Assembly: GCA_916610825.1 (NCBI GenBank)
Contig: OU744448.1
Span: 31,762,160 to 31,826,159 of the forward strand
Direction of reading: 5' to 3'
DNA from: Haliclystus octoradiatus
Taxonomy: Eukaryota > Cnidaria > Staurozoa > Stauromedusae > Haliclystidae
Length of the DNA: 64,000 bases
The translations under genes and the position numbers were made by a program. Shown in pieces: positions 11,313 through 21,900 of this stretch. The notes under the pieces were generated by a model. The model did not search any database and was not told the DNA's origin. It was given only the letters and a program-made list of their open reading frames with translations. Positions within the stretch are counted from its first letter, which is position 1. Each line of letters starts with the position of its first letter.

Positions 11313-12298
11313 ATTCAATCATTGGATGGTTTATGCTATTTGTTCTATTACCCAGTCTGATAATAAATACAGTATTTATAACTTTGATGTGTAGAAAACT
11401 AAAATCAACTGATATGGAAATCCGGACATTATTATTTATCAGTATGTTGGTTAGTAACTCATTACAATCATTAGCATATATTTTTGTGGTTTATACATCG
11501 TTAAGTGAAATACGTTTAACAACTGGCATTGTATGTTCTCTTTATGGTTTTTGGGTACATTTTCAATCAATAGCAAGTGTATTTCATTTGGTTTTATTAT
11601 CGCAATTGCAAGCATTCGCTATTCAACGTATAAGACGTGTACCGTGTTTTATATATCAAAGTAAATTGATCATATTTGTGCCATGGTTATTGTCATTTAT
11701 CATTTGTATTTGGCCATTTTTTGGATGGGGAAGCTTTATTTCAGAGGGAATTGGTATTAGCTGTGCACCAAGATGGATATCAACTGATATATCAGATAAT
11801 ACATATTTAATATTTCTGGTTATTGTTGATTTTTTAATACCAGGTTATTTACTAGTAGGAGCAAATTATCGTTCTTATTATTATATTAAGTATCATAATT
11901 CAACAGTAATAAAGCGTTTACAACAAACTATAAGTAAAAACACTATAACAATTCAAAATAATTTAAAAATGCAAGCTGTTGAAAAACGATTATTAAGATT
12001 AACGATCTATTTGACCATATGTTTTTTAATTGCTTGGCTACCATATTGCTGTGTATGCATATTAGGTGCTCTTCCATGGACAGCAGTATATGTAACCGAG
12101 TTAGCACAAACTCTACCTGCATTATTTGCAAAATGTGGTGTTTTAATAAATGCAGCTGTCTGGATATATTGGGATACAGATTTCAGAAAAGTGATTTCCT
12201 CAATAACATGCACATCTATTTATGAAAAGAAAAGCTTAATGACAACACAACAAAGTGCAAAACGTACCGCTGAAGCTATGGCTGAAACTGCATTATAA
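11285..12298 (+). CDS. Intronless opsin-like receptor, RGR/peropsin-like
   Basis: A single open frame of 337 codons encodes a seven-helix opsin-type protein. Seen: K283 in LPALFAKC, the retinal Schiff-base lysine context; C84 and C160, the conserved disulfide pair; FGWGSF (146-151) and E154, six residues before C160 as is the rhodopsin Glu181 counterion; W251-L-P253-Y254 in helix 6. Unusual: counting 25 residues from C84 places Q109 at the arginine of E/DRY, so the motif reads L-Q-A; helix 2 has Ser at the usual Asp; helix 7 ends NAAVW, not NPxxY. Vertebrate RGR also has NA at that place. Retinal binding therefore looks kept while G-protein coupling may be lost or altered, suggesting a photoisomerase-like or non-canonical role. 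I chose the ATG at 11285; the frame stays open 35 codons upstream but without another ATG. No intron breaks it, so a retrocopy or an intronless lineage is possible. Confidence 0.85.
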   Translation: MEIEISHTTYSIIGWFMLFVLLPSLIINTVFITLMCRKLKSTDMEIRTLLFISMLVSNSLQSLAYIFVVYTSLSEIRLTTGIVCSLYGFWVHFQSIASVFHLVLLSQLQAFAIQRIRRVPCFIYQSKLIIFVPWLLSFIICIWPFFGWGSFISEGIGISCAPRWISTDISDNTYLIFLVIVDFLIPGYLLVGANYRSYYYIKYHNSTVIKRLQQTISKNTITIQNNLKMQAVEKRLLRLTIYLTICFLIAWLPYCCVCILGALPWTAVYVTELAQTLPALFAKCGVLINAAVWIYWDTDFRKVISSITCTSIYEKKSLMTTQQSAKRTAEAMAETAL

Positions 12299-13271
12299 CT
12301 GTTACTAGCAATGAGTGTTGCTCCAGTACTGGATCTCGGGTGAAAAAGTTTCAGATAAATTATTAACAAAATCAATTGAACAATTGTTAAACTATATGTG
12401 AACATGTAAAATATTAGTCCCTGCGTTTAAAAAATCGAAAAATGAACTGATCGTGTAAACAAACTTTGTCTTGTCCTAATTGAATATCGTTGGTTAGAAC
12501 TTGATCTTTAGTATGCTCATTAACATGGATGGCATCGATTTAGGCCCTCGTTCCCCCCGAAGCGGGGTAAATTTACAGAAAAATATTTCAAAACTGCTTG
12601 AAATACCAAACATTTCTTGACAGTCAAAACTGTTTCTTTGAAGAAAGGGATGAGAATCCTCCAGGGAAAGTTATACTTCCTCTTCTATTGTCATATCTGA
12701 TCTTTAACATTATTATGCTCAGTTGATTTACCATGTCATCTGTGTTCAATGAGAACTCATCAAAATTTCCAATGAGGAGCCATTGAGGCTTCAATCAAAA
12801 CCCAGATATGTCGCACAAGACAATAGTAATTTGATTAGTTTTCATGGCCAAAAGTATATCTGTATACAGTTATCCTTTCTGAGCATGAATTACCTGTTGT
12901 ACGATTTAAACATCATTATCATATATTTTATTGTCGCCATAGAGTGAATTTAAATTCATTCTGTAAATGTTTCCATAAATCGGCTATACTGAACTTTGCC
13001 ATTTTTGGGTGCGTTTTCCATGTTCTAGTGAAATATTAGTTTCTCCAAAAGTTTTAAACCCTTCCTTTGTATTGGTCTTAAAAAATTGTTCAATCCCCTC
13101 CCCTCACATTCGGGGCCTTATGTTACTGTTATTTTACCGTAAACAGTACACACTTCTGATAAAATGTTATGTTGTGAAATATTTTGGTAAATGTATAGGT
13201 ATTTAACTCGATGACGGTACTGAATCAAATCTAATCTTCTTATCTTCTCATACTAATAATACTGTCTGTTT

Positions 13272-13328
13272 GTATATCACTATATTTCTATATTTCTATA
13301 TTTCGATATTTCGATATTTCAATATTTC
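13272..13328. repeat. Octamer microsatellite
   Basis: Repeated TATTTC(T/G)A units alternate in a run of about seven copies. Confidence 0.75.
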
Positions 13329-14306
13329 TGTGTCTGTCCGCGACTAATTTTCGTCTCACTGGCGAAATAATAAAATAATCCGTTGTCGGGAAATTATGCA
13401 TACATTTGTGCCGAGATAACCTTGTACAATATCACATTTGTGGTATGAAAATTACGAAATTCTGGAGTTGTTTTAAAGTTATAAACTTCATTTAATAATT
13501 TATGTGATATCATTGTATTGAAAAATTTACAGATTTGAAAAAATTTCATAGTTTGATAATCTAGCGGGCAGCCAAATCGAATCCATATTGAAGTCTCTAG
13601 AACAAAAATATTTCGTTTCTAATTTAAGCCGCGACAATAAAATTTGAGCAAGTCATCAAAATAAGTCCATCAGTTAAATAGAATAATATAAAATACTGAA
13701 TTGCATTGAATTACTAGAATTGACAAAATCAAGTCAACAAAATATGTTTTGTAGTATCAACGAAGCGTATAATGAAATAAACAATCTAAAGCGGGGCAAA
13801 AACGCTTTGAAATTAGACAGATTTTATATCCTTACTTTATTATTGAAACAAAATGCAGTTCATAATTTGTTTTCATATTTAAAAACAAACATTTCACTTA
13901 TTTTCTAATAATGGCTTTAATGTATAATTTGTGGAACATTGATAAAGCAATCTGTTTTGTAATTAAAGCTACGTTGGTATGTGTTGGTATAAACAATCTA
14001 GCGCGGAGCATAAAAATATAAGAGCTTTCAAGAAAATTTTACAATGACGTAGGCGTTCAAAAAATTCCAAAAAAATTCAAAATTTGATGAGACTATCGAA
14101 GAGTATACGGATAATTCAAAGTTATTAATCCTGAGTTAATCAAAACATTGTACAAGAGTGTTTATATAATTCATAATTGAATGTAAATATATGAACAGTT
14201 TGGTTTACGAGAGGGCAGGTTCTGACTTTCAGATTTTATTTCCAGAATTAACGAAAAAGTTTTAAACGTTATTATATTTCAGATTTCATTGCGTTGTTCG
14301 GCAATA

Positions 14307-14365
14307 AGAACAAGACACATAATTTTGCTACAGTTTATAGATATAAAATAGTGTGTCTTGTTCTA
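14307..14365. repeat. Perfect-stem hairpin
   Basis: AGAACAAGACACATAATTTT is answered 20 bases later by AAAATAGTGTGTCTTGTTCT, giving a stem of about 19 bp with one or two mismatches. It is probably a small foldback relic. Confidence 0.6.
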
Positions 14366-15388
14366 ATTATTCCTCATCAACATTTAATGAAGTTTAATTA
14401 AAGGATACATCATAATTCAACAAATTTTTAATTGAATTGAAAATAAAGTCTCTGATTTGTGATCAATAATAATTACAATATTTCTAGCGGTCAAAATAGC
14501 TTTCAACTTAAAAAACACAAAAGCAATAACTAAAAAACATTTCTATAATTAATACGGTTTGGAAATGAGTGTAACAAACCTTGTGTTAGAAAAGTCAAAA
14601 GCGAAAAAGGTTGCATATTATAATCGATCAGAGCAAACATTATTTAATAAAATATATCTTACTATTTTCCAAATAACTTGATCCAAATAATAGTTACGAG
14701 CGGCATAATTTCCAGCAACATTTATATACATACAACTATATTGCAATCATACGTCATCGATGAAGAATATAAGCCCGATAAGAATAAAATATAAATTGTC
14801 TTTAATTCGAAATAATTCAGCCGACGATTGAGTTCATGTCGCGAAATAATTCTGACGACGAAAGACTTCATGTAGCGAATAGATGCTTGGTAAAGTAGAT
14901 CAATTTTCTGTATAAGTAAAATCTCTCCATCATGCATCATAACATGAGTATTTAAATATTACCATCGGCTATGGTATTTATATATCTTTGAAGCTGCACT
15001 GAACATTTCCACTCTATAAATCATCGCGTCCATTTCAAGAAATTCTGAATAAATATGCATATCACGAATCTGGCAAAATGAGTAATTTTCGTTTCTCTAT
15101 CAAAACAACTAATTTATTCATAATCGTCTTTTATTTCATTCTATATCTGTAAGGTTTTATAAATAGAGCCTAGAAATATTGACAACAAGATGCAACATTG
15201 TGTCAATATCGAATTATTATAGCGATTTAGTATAGAATTTTATTTAAATTTAAATGAATGTTGATGCTCCCATTCTTGAAAATTTGAAAACAAGAAGTAC
15301 TATGAGACTAATTTTTCACATCTTTTTTTACTTACAAATTCTATTTTCAACAAACTCTTAGTATTTTGATAGACTGCCATGAAAATTA

Positions 15389-16068
15389 CAGGCCAATTTG
15401 CTGAGATTGTTAAGATCAAAAATATATAGGCATTTATACTATCATATCATAATATTATATCAGATGTTGTATATATATATCGCATTAAAGATTTTTGAAT
15501 CCTAACAGAACGCGATCCGATCGTATCTGTTCAGATTCGGGTTGATATTTTAGGTCTTCGGATGGGATCGGATTTGAAGTGATTTTTATGTGTAATTTCA
15601 GATTTCGCCTTTTGAGAATTTGTAATTTGTGATAATTAATGTGTTCTGGCTCTCAGCTATGTTAAATGCAAAGATTTGACTGGCGGCCTCTATACATTTC
15701 AATCGACTCAATTGATGTGAAATGAATTAAATTTTTATGAAGGAAATGATTAAGATGTGTTGAGTAGTTGTAAATCGTTTCAATGCGTATTGTGTATCAT
15801 GTTCGCTCCAAAGTTCACTCTCCGTAATATACAGTGATAGTAAGCTTTGCCAAATGTTTATTTATTTTTGCTATTTAGTGATCTGAAATTTATATCACAC
15901 AAGGTCCAGTTACCAGGTCTACACCAATTGCTAGTCAAATCATATTATGTTATATAGATTGAGCACTTTATTCTTTAGTAATATAACATCTGATAATTTT
16001 ATCTCATGATATATCAATTTTCTGTGCCTATATATTTTTGATCCTAAAAATCCTAGCAAATAGGCCTG
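15389..16068. mobile_element. Foldback element of about 680 bp
   Basis: The left end CAGGCCAATTTGCT and the inverted right end CAGGCCTATTTGCT are followed on both sides by GATCAAAAATATATAGGCA and by ACATCTGATA blocks, so the arms are about 90-100 bp. No coding frame lies in the loop. The ends lack a clear target duplication. Confidence 0.65.
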
Positions 16069-16779
16069 CGTTTTTCTTGCATTCTATAAAAGTAAGGTTC
16101 GTTGAAATAAAATTACAGAAGCAAAGCAAACCAATGGAAAAAATTTCTCAAAGTGCTCTTTGGAAGGATCAACATTCATATAAAATACACACTTGATAAG
16201 TGCTTGCATAGCGTACCCATTAATGTATTTGGTTTCCGTGTAATTTTGTTCACGTCTGGTTCGTATTTATTCAGATCGTAATAATTTGGATCGGGTCGAC
16301 TTACATTTTAGCTATTTGAATTCTATAAGGTCATACTGCTATTTTGATTTTGAGTTTCTATTCCATAGTATATAGATAATTTCATTTGTAAAATCATCGA
16401 ATGCGATACTGATCGCTGATTGGTTGTTATTAATGTGTGTGTCAGACTGTGTGAATCGTAAAATTACGGCTTTTGTTTTGAAGCCCGAAAATGAAACAAG
16501 TTAGCAACACAAACAAAATAGTGATAAGTGAAAAGCTTTCCTTGACAGAGCGCGTAAAAATACCCTACAAATTAAAATTAATAAAACAAAACACAATAAC
16601 TTTCAAACAGAATCATATATTAAACAATAATCTATAAAATTCCCTAGTTCAATATTTCTGTGCGTAGTTCACACAGCAGTTTTGTTTTGTTCATCAATGC
16701 CAAAGCGGCATATTACGATACGATAAATTTATGCGTTTAACTGCTCTAAAAGCATAAACACATAGGATCATGTTTACGA
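16069..16779. other. Intergenic, no feature seen
   Basis: No gene, RNA or repeat could be supported here. Confidence 0.45.
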
Positions 16780-16961
16780 ATAGCTGAATACAGTGTGGTC
16801 CGATTAAGTGCAAGTCAAAATCGTCAACGGTTTTCATTGCAATTATCCGAAATTGTTTACCAAGGACTTGAACAGAAATTTGTTTAATGGGTTTCAAAGC
16901 TATGTTGCAGATAAGCGGGAATTTCACTTATCCGAATTGCACATAAGCGGGTTACACTGTA
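16780..16961. mobile_element. Fragment of a TA-inserting (pogo/Tigger-like) element
   Basis: The right end reads GCGGGTTACACTGTA, the inverse of the TACAGTGTAACCCGC end at 19325. The inner part also shares GATAAGCG and AATTCGG/CCGAATT motifs with it. TA directly borders the end, as in Tc1/mariner-pogo insertions. The left end was not found and no transposase is present. Confidence 0.55.
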
Positions 16962-18940
16962 ATACATTAAATCTTTTATGTTAATAATGTATTCAGACTT
17001 AACCAATGCTCTTTGCGCTCATTTTCAACCTATTTTACTCCATTTTTACAACTTTTCGTAGCTTTTCTAAAATGGCACAGCGTGTTTCTATTGAAAATCC
17101 GCGCTCGTTCTAGTCTCTAAAATGACGTCATTTTAGAAGAATTTAGATTTAATCATCATTTTGAGCTTTTTAATGTCAAAATAAACATGCTATATATTTT
17201 ATAAACCAAGTAGAAAACGGTTATCCGTGCTAAGTTGTCTGATACGAACACCTTGGGTGCTATGAGACAATCAAGAGACCAAAATCACTCGCATATCGGT
17301 TCATGTATCATTACGCACCCAGCGTGTTCGTATCAGAGTACATAAAAGTCATAACCGTTTTCTATTAGTTAAATATCATCTCCTGTTTCAGTGCTGTATA
17401 ATATTTTACATATTTGAAATCTAGAGCGAAAATGTTTTGCTATCATATACATTTGATTTAATGTAGCCTGTAATATTTATCTTTGTTCATTGCGAAACAT
17501 TGCATTTATTGTTTCAATAAATCGCTATAATAATTCGACATTGATATTGCAACTACCGCGACAAAAACAATTGCTCATTGGAAAACAAATGCCTATCATC
17601 AAGTCTCATTAACAAGGCCAACGTTACAACGGCACAGGGCCGCATAGACCAAAACTACATCGGATTAACTGAAGGCACCTTTAAGCAGCTTGCAACCCAA
17701 CATAAGATGTCCTTCAAAACAAAAGAAATATGCAAATAGTACAGAATTGTCCAAAGAAATTTGGAAACTTAAAGAAAAACATACCAATTAAAAAATAAAA
17801 TGGTCAATACTAGCCACAGCGGCTGTCTATTTATATATACACAAGTTCGTGATAATTTTTCAAGGACGTGAAGCGTCCTGGGTCAGTCGAAAATTTGATC
17901 GACAACGCATAACGTACTGACGCCTGAAATTTGACCACGTGATTTATCCTGACGACGTAAAATCAATTATGTAAAATCGATGGTACTGTCGATCGCAAAA
18001 AAGTGTGAAATCCATTGAAAATAGTTGACTCCATTATTCGTTCAAAAACTGTTTAATGGTAGATCAAAGATCGCGAGTTTATTCAGTTAGTCGGAGTTTT
18101 CCTTAAGAGCACTCATCGGGCAGTTTATTAAACCAACTGTGTCATATTAATCAGCTGTCTGAATTCAATAAACGGTCTTTTCTTATTAGTGCTGTTTGAT
18201 GTATCGGATTTTCGAAATATCGGTCCGGATATGGTCAATACATGATAATTTTCGATATACCGATTTGTAATGTTTACATCTGGACCTGACATATATTTTC
18301 TTTTTCGAAATTTTTCAATTTCAAAGGCCAAAAATAATAGTATTTCACAATGAATTAAGGCATTTGGGAATAATCAAAATAAATTGAATTAATCACCTTG
18401 AAAACTGTTCGCAAAAAACGAGACGTTTACTCCGTTCTTCAGACGGTTTAATTCATATAAAAAACGTTTATTAACTTGCTAATTTCCATGAATGGGACGG
18501 CTTCAATAACCGTAAAACTAACTACTGGTAAAGTCAAGCTGTTTGTTTCTCGTAACTAGAGAAAGAAAACAGCATTTTGAGCATCCTAGACAAAAGTCTA
18601 ACAAAGGGATAACTAGCGGATCTATCGGGGGAATTCTCATAAACTGCTAAGAAATTTCACAATAGAGATTCCCTGGTCGGGGGAATACTGGTAACATCAC
18701 TGTTATTAATCTTCCGTGCAGCTCTTGTCATAGATGATCTAGCCGATGACCATATCTATCGTTTTCTCTATGCTGTTCTCATTGCGCAACTTAATCAATA
18801 ATGCATTGAAGGGGAAGAACATCTGCTGAAAGTTTGGTTGAAACAATGGAAAACTGCAAAAGTGGGTTGAAAATCTACAATTCATTCGCTCGAGTATCGT
18901 CTAGATCTAGAAAGGTGATCCTCGCTGTATTCCTGACAAG
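16962..18940. other. Intergenic with one foldback element
   Basis: Upstream of the PAN-ILEI gene. Apart from the foldback at 17211-17364 I see no gene or repeat. Promoter elements could not be assigned. Confidence 0.45.
17211..17364. mobile_element. 154-bp foldback MITE
   Basis: Both arms begin TAGAAAACGGTTAT and carry CTGATACGAACAC followed by a TGGGTGC block, in inverse order on the right. The arms are about 50 bp and the loop about 55 bp. Confidence 0.75.
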
Positions 18941-21900
18941 ATGGTGATATTTAGATACCAACATTTGCTAAAGTTTCTTTTAGTGTGGCTTTTTTTCCAG
19001 TTGTGTACATTTATTGTGCTAATCAAGACAAATACTATACCAATGCTTGTAACTGGAACTGGATACTTTCTCAATCTCATCCCATCAAACGAACTTACTG
19101 TAAGGTTGGCTTACAAACATGTTGTTAAAGAAATTGTTGTCAGGTCAACTATGGAATGCTTTCAAAATTGTTTATTCATAGTCGAATGTTTGATTGTTGG
19201 AACAACAGCTCATAACTCAACCTCTATGTTCTGCCATATATTTGGGAGTTCAAACTTGCCAGGGAATATTGAAGGCTTGATGCAATCATCTATGGTATTT
19301 TATGGCGAAAGGCAAAGTAAGTTGTACAGTGTAACCCGCGTAAATTTAATTCGGATAAGCGCATATCCCCCTTCCGCGTGACAGCAATTCGGTTAAGTGC
19401 AATTTCCGCTTATCTTGGAACAATTTCTTTCATTTGTTTGTTCAAAGCCTGCTTAGTAACGACCGCTATGTGATGTAACTCAAGGTGGTCACGCGCTTGC
19501 TGGTCACGCTTTCCATTTTATTGTTAAGACTAGCCAATAATATTCTGCTACTTGAATCTCAAGACATTGTAACAAAATACGTCAATTAACATCTAAAGTT
19601 CCAAGCTAACTAAGATCAAAATTGTTGTCGAAATGAAAAAGGTTATATCTTGGCTGAAATAGAACGCAACAAAACTCTTTCTCTGGCTGATACGCTCAAC
19701 TGCATATAACTTTCTCAATTTTCTCGTCTTTTTTTGTGAATTTTGAATAATTGCAATTAAGGATGAGTGCAACTAAAATAGGATGCAACTTTGCTTTGCA
19801 CTTGAGCTGGTTTGACTGTATATCCAATTTAGAAAACATATTATTCAAATAGTATATCTTCATTGGATTTCAACAACAAACCATTAAACTAGACTATTAA
19901 ACTAAAAACTGAAATGGTACAACACATACGCATTTACTAAGAGTTCCAAAATATCATAAATATTATGTTACCTTTACGTGAAAACTCCAACAAACATTGC
20001 GTTTAATATCTTTAGACATTGAATAATGCAAAATAATAATATGCCGATATCAACAAAACTCTCAAAAGTATGTCTTTTCTGACCTCATTTTTGGACATTA
20101 TCCAAAAAGGTTACCAACATCTTTGAAGGGGAAAGCTTGCGCAAAGTAAATTCACAAGAAGAACATGTACGAGTAGAAAATGTTTTCTCTGTCTAAAAAA
20201 GCAATCTCCCAATATGCGAGATATACTCTTTAAGCTTAATGATGAAAAATAGTGACAATTATTTCTTAGTTCGAGCGGTTTATATGCAGAGATATTTAGT
20301 ATTGAATCTACCCTATTTTCGATCAGTCTCCTTTTCCAAACTCGGAACGATAGTACGAATGACAAAAGGGCTTACAATAGGAAAAAGGACAACTAAAAAC
20401 TTTCAAAAATCGTATCTCCATCAAGCGGATATAAAAGTTTCTAGCCTCTGAGTCAGCTATGTCTACGCCGTTGGGACAACATTTCTTCTAGAAACGAGTT
20501 AATTTGACAGAGAAACACACGAGATAGATATTTGGATATTTAGGATAAACACAAGATATTTAGTAATTGAAATAGCATTTTCCTGTATAAAGGCTCAGTC
20601 ACCTGACAAACATTTGTCATAAATGGAGGTGATGTGTATACGTAAAATAGTGGATGCATCATCCAAATCGCAGGCTGCGGAGGATGACTGACACTTTTTT
20701 AACAGAAAAAAGTAAATAACACAATTAAAGACCTTTTTATTTCATGTACTTTTTTAATAAATTTAATTTATTTCGAGCAGAAAAGATGTCCTAAGGCTAT
20801 GGTCATAGCTGACTTGGGAGTTTGAAACTTTTGATTTCGCGAGAAAGGAGATACGAATTTTGTAATTCTGACTTCAAATTTTTCCTATAGTGAGCGTTCT
20901 AGTCATTTCGACTGTCTTTCAGAGTTGGGAAAACAGTGAATGATCGAAAATAGAGCATATTAAACATTAAATATCTCTCCTTTTCACTATACTTCAGCAT
21001 TCAGCTTCAGCTAATCGAGTCGGTGTTAATTTTTTTTTGTGTCGCGTGCACTTCAAGCCATGCTTTTCTTTATTTCACTACACTTCTCTAGTGTTCATAT
21101 ATTCAATATTGCATGGTGAGCAATATCAGATAAAGACTATAGTATGCAATATATTGCTGTACCATATCATACTAATCATAGCATATCACAATTCCAGCCG
21201 GCCTGCTTGCAGACCATCTGCAAATCAGAAATCTTTCGGGTTCGAGCTATAGGCTGTTTTACATAGTTTCGGATTGACAGATTTTCTGCGAGCAGGCCAA
21301 GAGAAAACTAGCATTCTTCAATAGATAGTGAATTATGTAGTATAGTTTTGCAATGTAGCATGGCAACCCGTTCATGAGCCCTTGAGTGAACTGTGTAATA
21401 AATGATTTTGTTTATGTTTTCTTGCACAGGAAAAGTAGAAATGTCCATCTCAATTGAATCTCATTCGTTTGTGTCAAGCGAGATTACTGTGATTTCGTCT
21501 AGTTTTATTGTGAACAGCAAAACAATAGACGGCATGGGATTTGGATTAAATGTGGTTCATTTTGATCTTAAGGGTAAATTCATTTTTTTTATGTATCATG
21601 AGTTGTATGTCAGTGTAATAAGACATTACTTTTCAATACTTATACCAATACTTGTTTGTTCATCATCATTTGACATTTATAGAACTTCTTCGCACCGGCC
21701 ATGTTGGTGTTGGATAACAATACATCCCGTGGTCACTGTCTTTTCAAAACACTCCACCACGGATATAAAATTCCCTTATAGCCAACTTGCCAACTTGCCT
21801 GTGACATTTGCCTGGGTCACAGCCGTAGACATTTATCTATCTTTTTTCTATTGTTCCGACTGCATATCGTTCGACATGCCTGGCTAATTTCAAACGCTTT

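Larger units (their letters stand above)
12299..15388. other. Intergenic with small repeats
   Basis: No gene is recognised in 3 kb downstream of the opsin. It contains an (ATATTTCT/G)n microsatellite near 13272-13328 and a hairpin near 14307-14365. Short open frames have no domain. Confidence 0.5.

Noticed and set aside
11943-12405. Several 61-68 codon frames on both strands within and after the opsin
   Set aside because: They overlap the opsin in other frames and show no domain.
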